Under the pieces are notes generated by a model. The model saw only the letters and a program-made list of their open reading frames with translations, did not search any database and had not been told where the DNA came from. A DNA stretch of 64,000 nt from Camillea tinctor (taxonomy: Eukaryota > Ascomycota > Sordariomycetes > Xylariales > Xylariaceae), in assembly GCA_022578605.1 (NCBI GenBank), contig MU394107.1, positions 227,944 to 291,943 of the forward strand. Reading direction: 5' to 3'. Below, piece by piece: positions 23,901 through 34,539 of the stretch (position 1 is its first letter; the number at the start of each line of letters is the position of its first letter). Position numbers and translations under genes: made by a program.

Positions 23901-26900
23901 GTTGAAAAACAAGGGGCAGTTTGCAACCACCCATGTCCGCTACATTCTTATCCCTACATACAATAAAAGTGGTGCTATTTGATTCTGCGTTACGATAACT
24001 TCCGCAAACTCTAGAGCTGCACGAAATATACATTCCGATTAGCCATCACAACGGCGCTTCCTCTAGTGTTCTAGCCAATGTTTAGCCACCCCGAAACAGC
24101 CGTTTCAAGAACATAGGGGGTCCTAAGCTCCTGGGCTCTCCCAGAAAACCAATAACGAAGGCTCAGTGCTCGGAGCCGCGTCTCCAGAAATACCTATAGA
24201 ATCCTTTCCCAGCTTCCTTGGCGGACTAATATTTCCCTCCTTCTTGCTGTGGTATTAACATAAGAAATCAGTGGAATGGTGAACGCCAAGAGTCCCGGGA
24301 ATCAGGAAAATACGAAAGTTCTAGATGCAACGTTCACTCCTGTCTTGTCTAGAGGATTGTTGGTGTGTGATTGTCAAATGTATCGTGCATGTTAAGTATC
24401 ACTATTATACTACTTGTTGCTTTGTCAGCTTGACGGGAAGTTAATTATAAACTTAAACTGTCATTTATGACCCTTTTCTCCAAGATACCACCCCCTATCT
24501 TATCAACATAGCTATATTCGGTGTCGTTGGCCGAGTGCTGTGCCGCACAGTTAAACCTAGCAACCTAGTTTGTAGGTTTCGTCAACTCCTGCATAACGCT
24601 CTATGACTTGCCCAACTACTTGCGAGCCATGAGATCCTTGGAAGTAGGGCTACCAGTCTAGCAAGTTTCTATAGTCCATGTAGTTAAAGATCTTTCCTAC
24701 TATATTGCGGGGAGTATATGAATCACGAGTGAGGCGGCAGTAATATTGATTGGACGAGGCACGGTGACTTTATTATGCGGCCCGAGACGCGGTACCTAAT
24801 ATACCTGGCGGCGATCCAAGCATGATGACTCCGAACTGTCAAGCCCGTCATCCAGAGTGGATACGTTTCATTGTATTGTCCTGTGCGAGATGTAACATAG
24901 CCTTGGAATTTTGACAGTTGCATGCAGTTTCTCGAGGTGAGGTTCGAAAGTGGATCGCGAGTAGCATAAATATTATCTATCACTTACACGCTATAGCGTT
25001 GTGTTTTTGATAAACATGGAACGGTTGTCATATTCTTAGCTGCACAATGCTGACAATGACGTGCTGTTGCTTAGGGGCCTGTATCCCTCTTTTGTCGCAT
25101 TGAGCTGCAAACATTCAATCCACTTGAGCCATGGGAGGATTCTCGACAACATAGACTGGTCAGCATGAATGCATAGAATTGAACATGGAAAAAAGAAATG
25201 AGTGACAGAAAAAGTTCCTCCATAAATCGATGAATACAATCACTTGTTCCGCCGTCTATCAACATTTGTTTTGTACGCAAAGGGTAGATTGCTCCGAACC
25301 TAGGTCTGTTATACATTCGCGATCCTCTCACTGCTACGCCGCTCTCTGGAAGTTGGAAATACACCGCATTATTTAACTCATAAGATAAGGGTTCAGAAAA
25401 GTGACGTGGTTGCAATGACATGAGTACTTGCTTGGGTAATTTACTCAAAGTCTCTTACCTAATAATCGATGTAAGCGGGAATTAATCCGAGTCAAGGGGC
25501 ACATTCATACCTACCTACACCAACATATGGCACTGAAGATGTGATGTCTGGCTTACTATGTGCCCTGACACTTCTACCGGTTTTCTCAATCCTACAATAG
25601 GTGTTTGGGTAATAGTGGTGCCCCCAACCAAAGCGGAAATAATTCTGTTTTTGATGTATCCCGATAGTCATATCAAAAATCCGGTGAAGAGTTTCGACAG
25701 CTGTGCTCCGTAGACCTAGGACCCAAGTAATTTCCAAGAGCTTGGACCTAGAGGGGTCACAGGGATACTCGGAAAACAAAGACTCTGCCTGTATGTATTT
25801 GCCGTAATGGCACATACCCCGGATTAAAGCTCCTTGCACAACAACAACTTTATTGACACTCTGGTGTAAGCATCGTAATAAGCCCCATGACCCGTACAAC
25901 ACAAGCTGAGAGTCACTTGTAGAGAGACTCAACAGCCATATTTCTTCCCAACCAATAAATACCGGTGAGAGAGTTCAAAGGTTGAGACCTGAAAACTAAG
26001 TAATGAGACCTAGGAATACAAAGGTTGTTGGTGAACAAAAGACTTATTTGCATGTATGTTAAGCTCCAGCGTGTAACTTTAATTCTAATATTTTGCACAA
26101 CAGCAACTTTGTTTCTTCCTTATATACCTAGGTAGGGTGCGTATTTTGACATCTGTCAGCGGTAAATTATTGATAGTACTTTGAAAGTCCGGATCATGAT
26201 TTAGACTTCTCGGCTGACCTAGAACCATTGGGAACATGCCATATCTAAGCTTCTAGCTATTAATACGACACCCCCTGTGATTACAACGAGCAACTACTCA
26301 AATTACTCAAGGAAAACAAGATTTTCCCAAGGCACAACCTGGGTATATGAGAGGGGTAGAACGAAGTCGTTATTTTGTTGTTACGCGAAGGGCTAGAGGC
26401 TAAAGGTGCATGAAAGCACACGCTAAGATTGGGCATATACACCTGTATATGCACATTGGATTCTCGTTTCACCGGTAATAGACAAGTCCTACACTTCTAG
26501 ATTTAAGTCCCTTTAACTTAGTAGAGACCCCAGTTCTCAGTTCTCAAGCCCCTGACCTTCAAACTCTGTCACATAGGGAAGGAAGAAGAAAAAGAACCGT
26601 TAACTAAAAGAGAAACACGCAATTCGGTGCAATATGTATGTATAGGGTAGCAATCAATCATCTCTGATCTTCTTCCCTGAACCATGACAAAAGAAAAGAA
26701 AAAGGCTTTTCTAGAGTAAATGCGCCGGCATATCTCCGAGGGAGAGCAAAAAAGCAAGGTCCAGGGCTGAAAAAAATCACGGGAATAAAATGCCTAGTAG
26801 TAATAGAAAAAAAAAAGGAAAAAGGAGGTGATGGCGGCGGCGCTTAGTAAGCGCTAGAATAAAAAAGCGACTTCTCCTTATTATCGTCACCTCCATCGTC

Positions 26901-26985
26901 ATCTTTCAGCCCGGTATGCGTTTATCGTACTTTATTTACTTAGGTGACACTAAGTTGTGGTTCCGGTTTCTATAATACATACCGC
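20999..26985. other. Gene-poor region (about 6 kb) with decayed duplications
   Basis: All frames are short and broken. Noted: a hairpin AGACCAAT/ATTGGTCT around 23425-23460; a partial direct repeat (25681-25860 against 25963-26115); and a minus-strand 146-codon frame (25932-25492) whose segment NKVVVVQGALIRG faintly recalls Hsp70-like proteins and whose second copy contains NKVAVVQ. The stretch probably contains eroded gene or transposon remnants. It borders the three-paralogue cluster. Confidence 0.45.
25681..26115. repeat. Diverged partial direct repeat (two copies about 260-280 bases apart)
   Basis: Colinear blocks recur. CCGGTGAAGAGTTT at 25681 matches CCGGTGAGAGAGTT at 25963. Both copies then show AAGTAAT, a CCTAG block, AAAGACT followed by TGTATGTAT/GCATGTATG, and TTGCACAACAACAACTTT (25833) against TTGCACAACAGCAACTTT (26094). 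Spacing drifts by about 20 bases, so indels have accumulated. This is sequence observation; its origin (tandem duplication of a now-dead gene or element) is inference. Confidence 0.5.
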
Positions 26986-28741
26986 CTATCTTCCATGAGA
27001 GTAACTTTCAAGGTATCCGGCCGCAGAGTCGTCTATTAAGTTAGCAAGTGGCTAGGAAGCTATAGTGCTGTTGTGGAGGATGGAATCTAACTCACAAGCT
27101 TTGATGCCCTTGTCCACGTTGAGACTCATATACATCGGAATGGCCTATGCAACCAGTGGTATGGTATTAGGACATAGACACGCTACACAGTCTTAGGATA
27201 ATTGGTTATCTCGCATTACGTACCTGGGTTTCCGCTCCCTTCTCTAGCCAGGCATGAATCGACTGCGCATCCCGAATGGTGCACTTCCAATATTCGGGAA
27301 GGACGTCGATGCAGTCTTGGAGCAACGGCAAGCCGCTTTTCTCCATCTGCACTGACTGCACTTTCTGGCGCGTGTCTTGGATCCGCTCCAGTTGTTCTTC
27401 GAGATCCTCTTTCTCACTGGTTTTGTTGTTGATATTGTGCTGTACCCCTATTGTATTGTATGGCATTGCCTATTTGTTAGCTCACCGACGCTTGGGTATC
27501 GCTGCTTGGGAAAACTCTCTTCTTCCAGGTGACACTATTTAGGGTTTGCAGATGCACATACGTTCAGCAGCAATTATTAGACCTATCGAGGCGCTGAGGG
27601 CAACGCCTGCCGTTATAAGGCCTCCAATCTACAAGAAGATTCGTGAGCAACGGGGTCATACCTAAGGTATTGTCCAAATGGGGATCAACTTCATCACGTA
27701 CAAGAATAAGTGGCTTGATGGGTTCGAAAACCGTCCCAAGGGCCATTGCAGCCGGTATGGCTGCAGCAGCGAGGGCAGCCATGGCCATTTGCGCCGCCTT
27801 AATAGTACCCAGCGTATTGTTCAGATCGCGGATGTCCTTCTTGAGTTGCTTGATCTTGTCTGTCAACTCGCCTTCTTTGCCCTCGGCCCACGTAGTGAAT
27901 GTCTCTACGAAGGAAGCGAATTCAGTCTTGACGGCCGTGAACCGCTGTTGGATGTCTTCGGAGGTCGATTCAAATTTTTTGGTATCCTACGAGGCGGCTA
28001 GGTTGTTAATGAATTGTATGCAGGCATTCATACTGTGTGATGATTGAGTGAATAATGAGTAGGTAGGTATGTATCGCACCGAGATGAAGCTGGCCACACG
28101 AGACTTGCGTTCTTCGATGGAGTAATTGCTGTCCGCACAATACTGGACAAGAATTTTGTCAAAACCTGTCGCAATGGTGAGAGACAATCGACCATCAGAA
28201 GAGAGAACCAACTCACTTCTGCCCTTCTGCGCAATGCTCGCTGCAAGTAATCGAGTATCCACAAGGACCTGGTTGTACTTCTGTTTTCAGATAGATAAGC
28301 ATTGCCAGAACTAAGATGGAAGACATTCATAGGTAGGCAAGTTACCTTGCGAATAGAAGCCACAGTATCTAGAAAGCCCTGCTGATACGACTTGTCTATA
28401 ATCGCGAGTTTGGCTTGGATATTGATGAGCTGAGTGTCTACATCCACGGCCGCTTGCGAGGCTGCCAATCCGGCCTTGGCTGCGCAGTACTGGCCATCTT
28501 TGGACGAGAGGTGCTGGCCCGCCCCGACAATGAAATCGGTCTTCTGCTTCTCCGTCTGCAGCGGGTAGTGGTCTTCGTACCCGTTGGCAAGAACATTGAT
28601 CTCTTCATTGGAGAGACCGCGAGCGGCACTGAGGGCCTTTTCGGCCGTGGGATCACTGCCGAGGAGACTCTCTAGCTTACTAGCGACCTCCTCGTACGAA
28701 GGGGGTGGCCCATCGGCCGTGTATTCAGGAAGTGGAATCAT
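26986..28741 (-). CDS. Predicted helical protein with pore-forming-toxin-like layout, member A
   Basis: Minus strand, eight exons: 28741-28346, 28280-28217, 28165-28080, 27986-27702, 27628-27562, 27447-27224, 27144-27096, 27032-26986. All junctions are GT-AG and in phase; 405 residues. Residues about 12-19 contain PPPSYEEV (PPxY, a possible WW-domain ligand). Residues 20-240 appear helical and charged. Residues about 245-299 are Ala/Gly/Ile/Leu-rich and hydrophobic, spanning exons 4-5. Then comes a charged helix (exon 6) with VLPEYW and WLEKGAE, and a short conserved tail. The order helix bundle, hydrophobic tongue, long helix is that of HBL/NHE/ClyA/Xax-type alpha pore-forming toxins. That assignment is inference from layout; there is no signal peptide. 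The full frame is intact. It is a paralogue of the two plus-strand genes beyond a 621-base divergent promoter. The fifth intron acceptor (27448) was chosen by frame; a nearer AG does not keep phase. Confidence 0.7.
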
Positions 28742-29362
28742 GTTGTTAATCGAGCTAGAAAGTGAAGATACTAACTAATACTAGAGCCAGGTTGAGATGA
28801 GTATAGGCGATGAGAGGGGTGATGAAATGGGCAGGTTGATCAAGGAGTTGCTGATATTATTATTCCCATCTGACTGCTGTGACTGTAATCCCATCGATAT
28901 GTTGCATACGCACGTTCGTATATTGCACCAAACCGCATTACCCGCTGTACAAAAGGCAGGACATGCCGTCATAACGGATGTTCCAATAGCAGCCCCATAC
29001 AAGAATAAGAAGAAAGCAAATGGAACTGCGGAGTTGATGCCAAAAGGCGGCATGCAGGAAAACATTAGATTGTATTGAGCTGAAATGCAAGATGCTACTG
29101 CAGTGACATCTGCAGCTTTCAGCTGATGCGCATAGTCACCCTTGCCTCTGGTGGGCCGGTAGTTATGATGGATCGCCGGTGATAGATCGCCAGACTTAAC
29201 ATCTAGATCGACTGGACGTCAAGGCAGCGCCACGACGAACTATCATAGCGTTGTATACAAAAGCGAGTCCACCATAAGGGCAAAATAAAGTACTCGGTAA
29301 CCTTATATCCCTTTTTTTTTGACCTATCAATCTTTAAAACTGTACGGACGCATACCGACGAC
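28742..29362. promoter_or_regulatory. Bidirectional promoter between cluster members A and B
   Basis: 621 bases separate the two divergent ATGs. No coding frame of note. The arrangement could allow co-expression. I see no specific transcription-factor site I would defend. Confidence 0.45.
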
Positions 29363-30869
29363 ATGTCTTCTCCTGGGCCATCAGTGACTAGTGTCCGCAA
29401 CAAGCTAGACCAGCAGCAGGCTATGGACCCAGCAAGCGTGAATCTTTGTCTCCAAGCAATCTCACAGCTGTCCGAGCCTGAGCGCAAGGCCCTTCTTGAG
29501 TCCACTGCCAAGTATAACCTCGCCGCTGTAGATGAGGGGGCATTTGTTGTCGCAGCGTTGCAGGCACTGTCCTCGGGTGATCTGGATCAAGAGCTTTCAA
29601 CAGCTGCTAACGGGGCAGTGAATGCCGTTATTGGTATCAATGAACTAATGGGTGGGCTTGTAGCCCTTCTGATTTATCTTCTTCCGTTTACAGGGCAACT
29701 CTTAAAAGAGTATAAGCTGGTTGTTAAGGCAAGTCACGACACTGCGTATGGCTTGGCTCTAAGCTCGTGTTTCTGCTGACTATTGCTCCACAGCTATACT
29801 GTGAGACCATGCGGGACGGAATCCCACTCGCCAAAGCGATTGCTCAGTATGCAGAAAGTATAAGCTCATGATGATTACCTCCGAGTAGCTTATGCTGAGA
29901 TACCTTTAGATTTCGATAACGAAGTTATCAAATTCTGTGCGGACACATTGTTGACTACCGATGCACGCTTGAAGCATATCCAAACATACATTCAGGAGGC
30001 AGAGAAGCAGCAGAGCAGTGCTGACAAGATGCAGAGGACCCTGGAGTCTGTGTTCGATCAGACTGTGGATTTCATCAACCGTATTGCACCCCACTCGTTG
30101 TCTCACCAAGCAGAGGCGAAGAGCTACCCCATGCCCAAGTCCGCGGGGAAGTTCGCTACAGTTCCGTCCGACCTTGAGGTGCCTGCACTCAAAATCGCTC
30201 TGGAATCACCCTTCGGGCCATATGTTACAGTACGTTATATCCCAAGATAAATGGGCTTAGTCTGACGTAGATTTAGGTTGCCGGACTGCTCGGAGTCGGC
30301 ACTGCTGAGGCAAATAGTGCCGCCTACGCCATTGCCGCGCATAGTGAGTATACACCATCTCTATACAGCATCATGCCTGACTATTCTTTTAACACGAATA
30401 TAGTGGCGACCAATGAGCGTGTACCTATGGAAACAGTCCTACGTGATGTAGCTACAGAGGGACCATTGTCAACAGACGCGAGGGGCCTGAAGACGATGTA
30501 TTTCGACGAGTTTCGAAAGCACATCCGAGTACTCGCAGGTTATTGGAGCAGCACGCTGATCGACGCTCGAAAGATCGAGGGCTGGCTGAAGGATGGTGCC
30601 TCTGCCGCAGTAAGCATGTGAAACTAGCACATCCCTTTCTTTCTCTCACAAACGAAACCAGGATATACCGAAGTACATGCAAATGGCTCTGAATGAGGGG
30701 GGGAAGATTTGTAGGTTAACTCCCAAGCCCACATTTGGATTCAGCGGTACACTAACTTGCCCCTTACTTGCCTACATCATTAGATGTGAAAGTGGCTAAG
30801 TATCTCCGGTCGTACGCTGAAGAGACTGGCCAAATTCCATGGGATAAATTGGCAAAGCTTGCCGAGTAA
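29363..30869 (+). CDS. Predicted helical protein of the same family, member B (lacks the hydrophobic tongue)
   Basis: Seven exons: 29363-29728, 29794-29857, 29910-30229, 30277-30343, 30404-30609, 30662-30710, 30784-30869; 385 residues. The first intron begins GC (AAG then GCAAGT), a GC-AG intron with an otherwise perfect donor; the rest are GT-AG. Homology to members A and C is visible along the length: LS-x-x-ER-x-x-L near residue 37, LSS-x-D, then VLAGYW, WLKDGAS, IPKYMQMALNE and a KYL tail. Exon sizes 64, 67 and 49 are the same as in A and C; the 86- and 285-base exons correspond to one 320-base exon here. It has no PPxY leader, and the central 235-272 region is Ala/Gly-rich but not strongly hydrophobic. 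Instead a hydrophobic helix lies near residues 95-118 (GGLVALLIYLLPF). It may be a non-inserting partner of A and C; that is conjecture. Confidence 0.65.
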
Positions 30870-32006
30870 CTAGAGACAGTCGGGCCCCATTGCCCAGCCT
30901 TGTGTCGCAGTTCCGGATGATCTGATTCCTATTGTTGATTAGCATTATGTATGGTAACCGATTAGAGAGCGCATTAGATTGAAGTAACAATGATGCCACT
31001 TATATTGGTGATCTGCTAGTTCTAGTACAGTTAGCTGCGTTCAGCCGTCCCAAGACATGCAGACAGAGAACGTAAGGATGAAACCTGTGGCTTCAAAACG
31101 AAGCTGAGAGTTCTTCTCTTCAAGCCGGAGTCACAAACTCCACAAAGTATGTCGTGGAGCCGAATATTCGCGCGACGACCCGTTGTTGTGATACGATGCG
31201 GTTACCCGGCCCTCCTCAGCTAAATTTATTCCTATTGCCCTTAGCGAATCGGAAGCGTGATGGTCTAGGAGGCTCAAGCCCCCCCTCCACTCCCTCCCTT
31301 AAGGCCTCATCCAGCACTGGGCTGGCTATGGAGGGGATCTATACGTAGGTATGACCTTCCTTGATGCATTACATCGTAACTACGTACATGCCGTAGCTGT
31401 GAGAGGTCTGAAATACACATCTTGGCTTTTTCTAGTCGAAGGTAAGGCATTAATCGTCGTGACGTATCAAGCACTATTAACTGCACTGATTTGCATATCA
31501 CACTGTCGCTATTCCTTTCCCGTCATTGCGAGCTGTTACACATACTATACTCTTCTACCAATATACACATGTTTCTACGCAATATTGTTAACTAGTGTAT
31601 CATACAAAACAGCTAGCGAATTATTGACTGCAGGATGGCGCAAATATGACACGTATGAGCCCAACCACTTTATACCAGATAGAGCATCATGCCGGTAGAG
31701 ATTCCGTACATACATTTCAGCTGCCTTGAGAACATTATCTAGTTGCCACTTATACTATAGTAGAAAGAAAATCACTCCAATGATTACGTGTTTATGTGTC
31801 GTTGGTATGGCGTGAGAAAGAAGGGCGTAGCCGATCAACTGAACTTTGAAGCAATGATACTATCTCATTATCCATGGTTTTATCTCAGGCGGAATGCCTA
31901 AGAACTTAAAAGGTTATTAAAGAAGCAGTATTGCTGCATATCATCATAACAAACATTCCCAATCACTGCAAAATCTTTTTCTTTCAAAACGCACATTCGT
32001 CTCACA
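30870..32006. other. Intergenic spacer inside the paralogue cluster
   Basis: About 1.1 kb between members B and C. Only short frames (for example 31351-31698 plus, no family resemblance). No further paralogue copy or fragment was recognised. Confidence 0.5.
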
Positions 32007-33696
32007 ATGGCAACTATTCCTCCTCCTTACACAGCAGGTGACGCGCCACCCTCATATGAGGAGGTAGCGGGCAAGGTTGACCGTTTAGTCGGCGGCAGCA
32101 CCGATCCTCAGAAGTACCTTGACGTGGCGAGCTCCCTCTCAGATTCGGAGCGGAAGGTTCTTCAAGACGGGGCTGAGGAGCATAACCCGATAAAGACAGA
32201 TGAAGACAAGAAGAAGCTGGCTCTTGGCGCGGTTAAGGTGTTGTCTTCGGATGACACCGTCAACAAGCTCAAGGAGGATGCCAAGACGGCAAGTGATGCG
32301 GTAAAAGCTATAGATGCTTCGTTTAAGACCTTGCAAGACAATATCGCGAAAGTCGACCAGATCGAGAGCACGAACTTCTTGTCTGAGCTGAACAAGCACA
32401 AAGCGGTGATTATCTCCCTTTTAATGTTACAGTCAGGACGGCGAGCTGATGTGACATGATTATCCATAATAGACATATCGCGATGTCCTGCAGAATAGTC
32501 GCATCCTAGCGGCAGATATCAGCCAGTATGGCTCTAGTAAGTTTTTTTTTTTTTTTTTTTTGAAGTTTTCATTCACAGAATTATATGGTCTTACACAGAG
32601 TTTCAGGTTTCGACAAGCTGATTATCCCGCTTATTACCGATAAGTCCTTGTCAGTGGAGACGCGGAAGGAACATATTGAGAAGTTCATTGAGGTAAGTGG
32701 AAGATCGTATAGTCGTGTGTGTAACTAGTGAATAGACCTAACCTATTCTTTCCCCCTTTTTCCCCTTTCCTTTTACTAGAAAGCAAAGGGCTTCCAGAAG
32801 AATGGAAAAGATATCAAAGTCCAATTTGACAACCTCATCAATGATTTTGTCTCCTTCACCGCTGAGTTCTCGTCCTGGGGCAAAAGTAAAGAAGAAAAGT
32901 TGAGGAAGGACATCGAGAAGCTGGATGAGCAGATCGCGGGCTTAGTTGCAGAACTGGGCAGATTGCAAACAGCCTTGATCGCGCTTGGGGTCGGCCTTGG
33001 AGTCGGGGCCCCCATAGCTGCGGTAGCTGTAGCGTTGTCCGGGCCTGCTGCGCCTTTCGTTCTGGTAAGTAAAGTAGATCTTTTGCCCCTCCGTTCTGTA
33101 ATTGTCATAATCTAAGCGCTAATTATTGGGCTATAGATTGGCAGCTTGATCCTTTTCGGAGCGACGGCAGCCGCGGTGGCCGGCATTTCCATTACGATGG
33201 CTGGTAAGTGTTTTGTGAGTTAGCTAGCTCGCCTGAGTATCGTGCTTATTGGTTTTCTAGTCAAATCGAGTCAACTAGATAGTGCGAGAAAGGAGAGACA
33301 GAAGAAGGAAGACGAGATCGATACGATTCAAAATGCCCGCCGAAATCTGGAAGATGTGGGCAAGACGCAGCTCGGTGTGTTCCGGGATAGTGTGCAAGTC
33401 CTCGAGTCGTACTGGACATCAATGCTAGCAGATGCCGAAAAAGCCAAAGGGTGGCTTGAGCAAGGGGCAGATCTGGCGGTACGAACACCTTGAGACTCTG
33501 TGGCAGGTTTTGATAACTAATAATACTGTGCACATATAGAAGTTACCCGTTTATATGAAGATGGCACTCGACGAAGCGGTGCAAGTGTGTAAGTGTTGAC
33601 GAAATTTACCCCATCAGGCAATGTCTGCTAACTCGAATTATAGACTCTGCTATGGCCAAGTATTTGGATGCGTATGCAAAAGGAACTGAGTTGTAG
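32007..33696 (+). CDS. Predicted helical protein with pore-forming-toxin-like layout, member C
   Basis: Eight exons: 32007-32405, 32473-32536, 32607-32692, 32780-33064, 33137-33203, 33261-33478, 33540-33588, 33644-33696; 406 residues, no break. APPSYEEV near residue 12 repeats the PPxY motif of member A. The N-terminal half is charged and helical. A pre-tongue coiled coil (exon 4, with LRKDIEKLDEQIAGL) runs into about 55 hydrophobic residues (246-300) rich in Gly, Ala, Val and Ile with SGPAAPF in the middle. A Lys/Glu-rich helix with VLESYW and WLEQGAD follows, then a KYLDAY tail. This is the clearest match in the window to the HBL/ClyA-type layout. Intron 2 holds a run of about 20 T. No secretion signal is seen. 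Alternatives are an intracellular helical membrane-remodelling protein or a heterokaryon-incompatibility-type effector. Confidence 0.72.
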
Positions 33697-34174
33697 GAAT
33701 GAAGCGTAATGGTATATGGGCGATTTTCTGGGAGTTTGGTGGGATATCAGGCCTGATCACGTATGACGGCAGGATATGTAGAATCTAACTACGTAAAGCT
33801 AGTCGCCGGGTTTATGTTGGCAGAATGTCTATGAAGGATGAGAGCGTACAGAGAATACTGGTCACGTCTAGTGATACCAAAAGTGTCTTAAGTAGCCAAC
33901 TTGCATTATAAGCTAGCTTAGCCTATATAAGAAAAAGAATGAGCGTAGCTTATATAGTGAGTAATATACTATAGATCAACTATAATCAAGGGAGTAAATA
34001 GGAACGTTTAAGGTTAAAATGAAAATAAACCAAATAATGTCATTGTAGGACATGAGAACGAATGCCTTTAAAATGTATTCAAAGTTACTTAGGTACATAG
34101 AATCGGCGGACTACAGCATGTAGCTCGGTTGGGGCTTGGCACTCCGTCAAGACCGAAGATTGAACGTTGAATCC

Positions 34175-34190
34175 CGGCGCCTGGGCGCCG
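34175..34190. repeat. Perfect GC palindrome (7-bp arms)
   Basis: CGGCGCC, TG, GGCGCCG: a perfect inverted repeat flanked on both sides by GAATCCC. Just upstream, TAGCTCGGTTGG at 34121-34132 resembles a tRNA A box and GTTGAATCC at 34166-34174 a degenerate B box. The whole may be a tRNA-derived relic. Confidence 0.6.
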
Positions 34191-34404
34191 AATCCCATCA
34201 CTGACATTGGATTTGAGTTATTATTAACGTGTCCCCGCGTAATATTCAAGCGAGAAGTAGCAACACATCCTTACACAAAGCTGCTGTTATAAGCCGAGCC
34301 AGTTAAACAGGGTTAATTTTCTCCATTTCGATTTACAACACACAGCGGAATCTAAGAAGATATTTAATACAGGATTATGTAATGGCCTAAGTTAGGTAAG
34401 TACT

Positions 34405-34498
34405 TAGGTTAGGTAAGTAACTTAAATATGATTAGGTTATAAGCTTTTACTTACCTAGGTAATTTTATATCAACATAAACTTAACTTACCTAACCTTA
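34405..34498. repeat. Imperfect inverted repeat
   Basis: AGGTTAGGTAAGT on the left (34407-34419) is matched by ACTTACCTAACCT on the right (34484-34496), with further imperfect pairing outward and about 60 bases between the arms. Confidence 0.6.
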
Positions 34499-34539
34499 GA
34501 TCTACTACTTGGAACTTTAACTTTATTTTACTAATCAGT

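Noticed and set aside
25492..25932. Hsp70-like gene on the minus strand
   Set aside because: Only one short segment resembles the family and no ATPase-domain motifs are readable, so it is kept as a possible relic within the repeat and not called as a gene.
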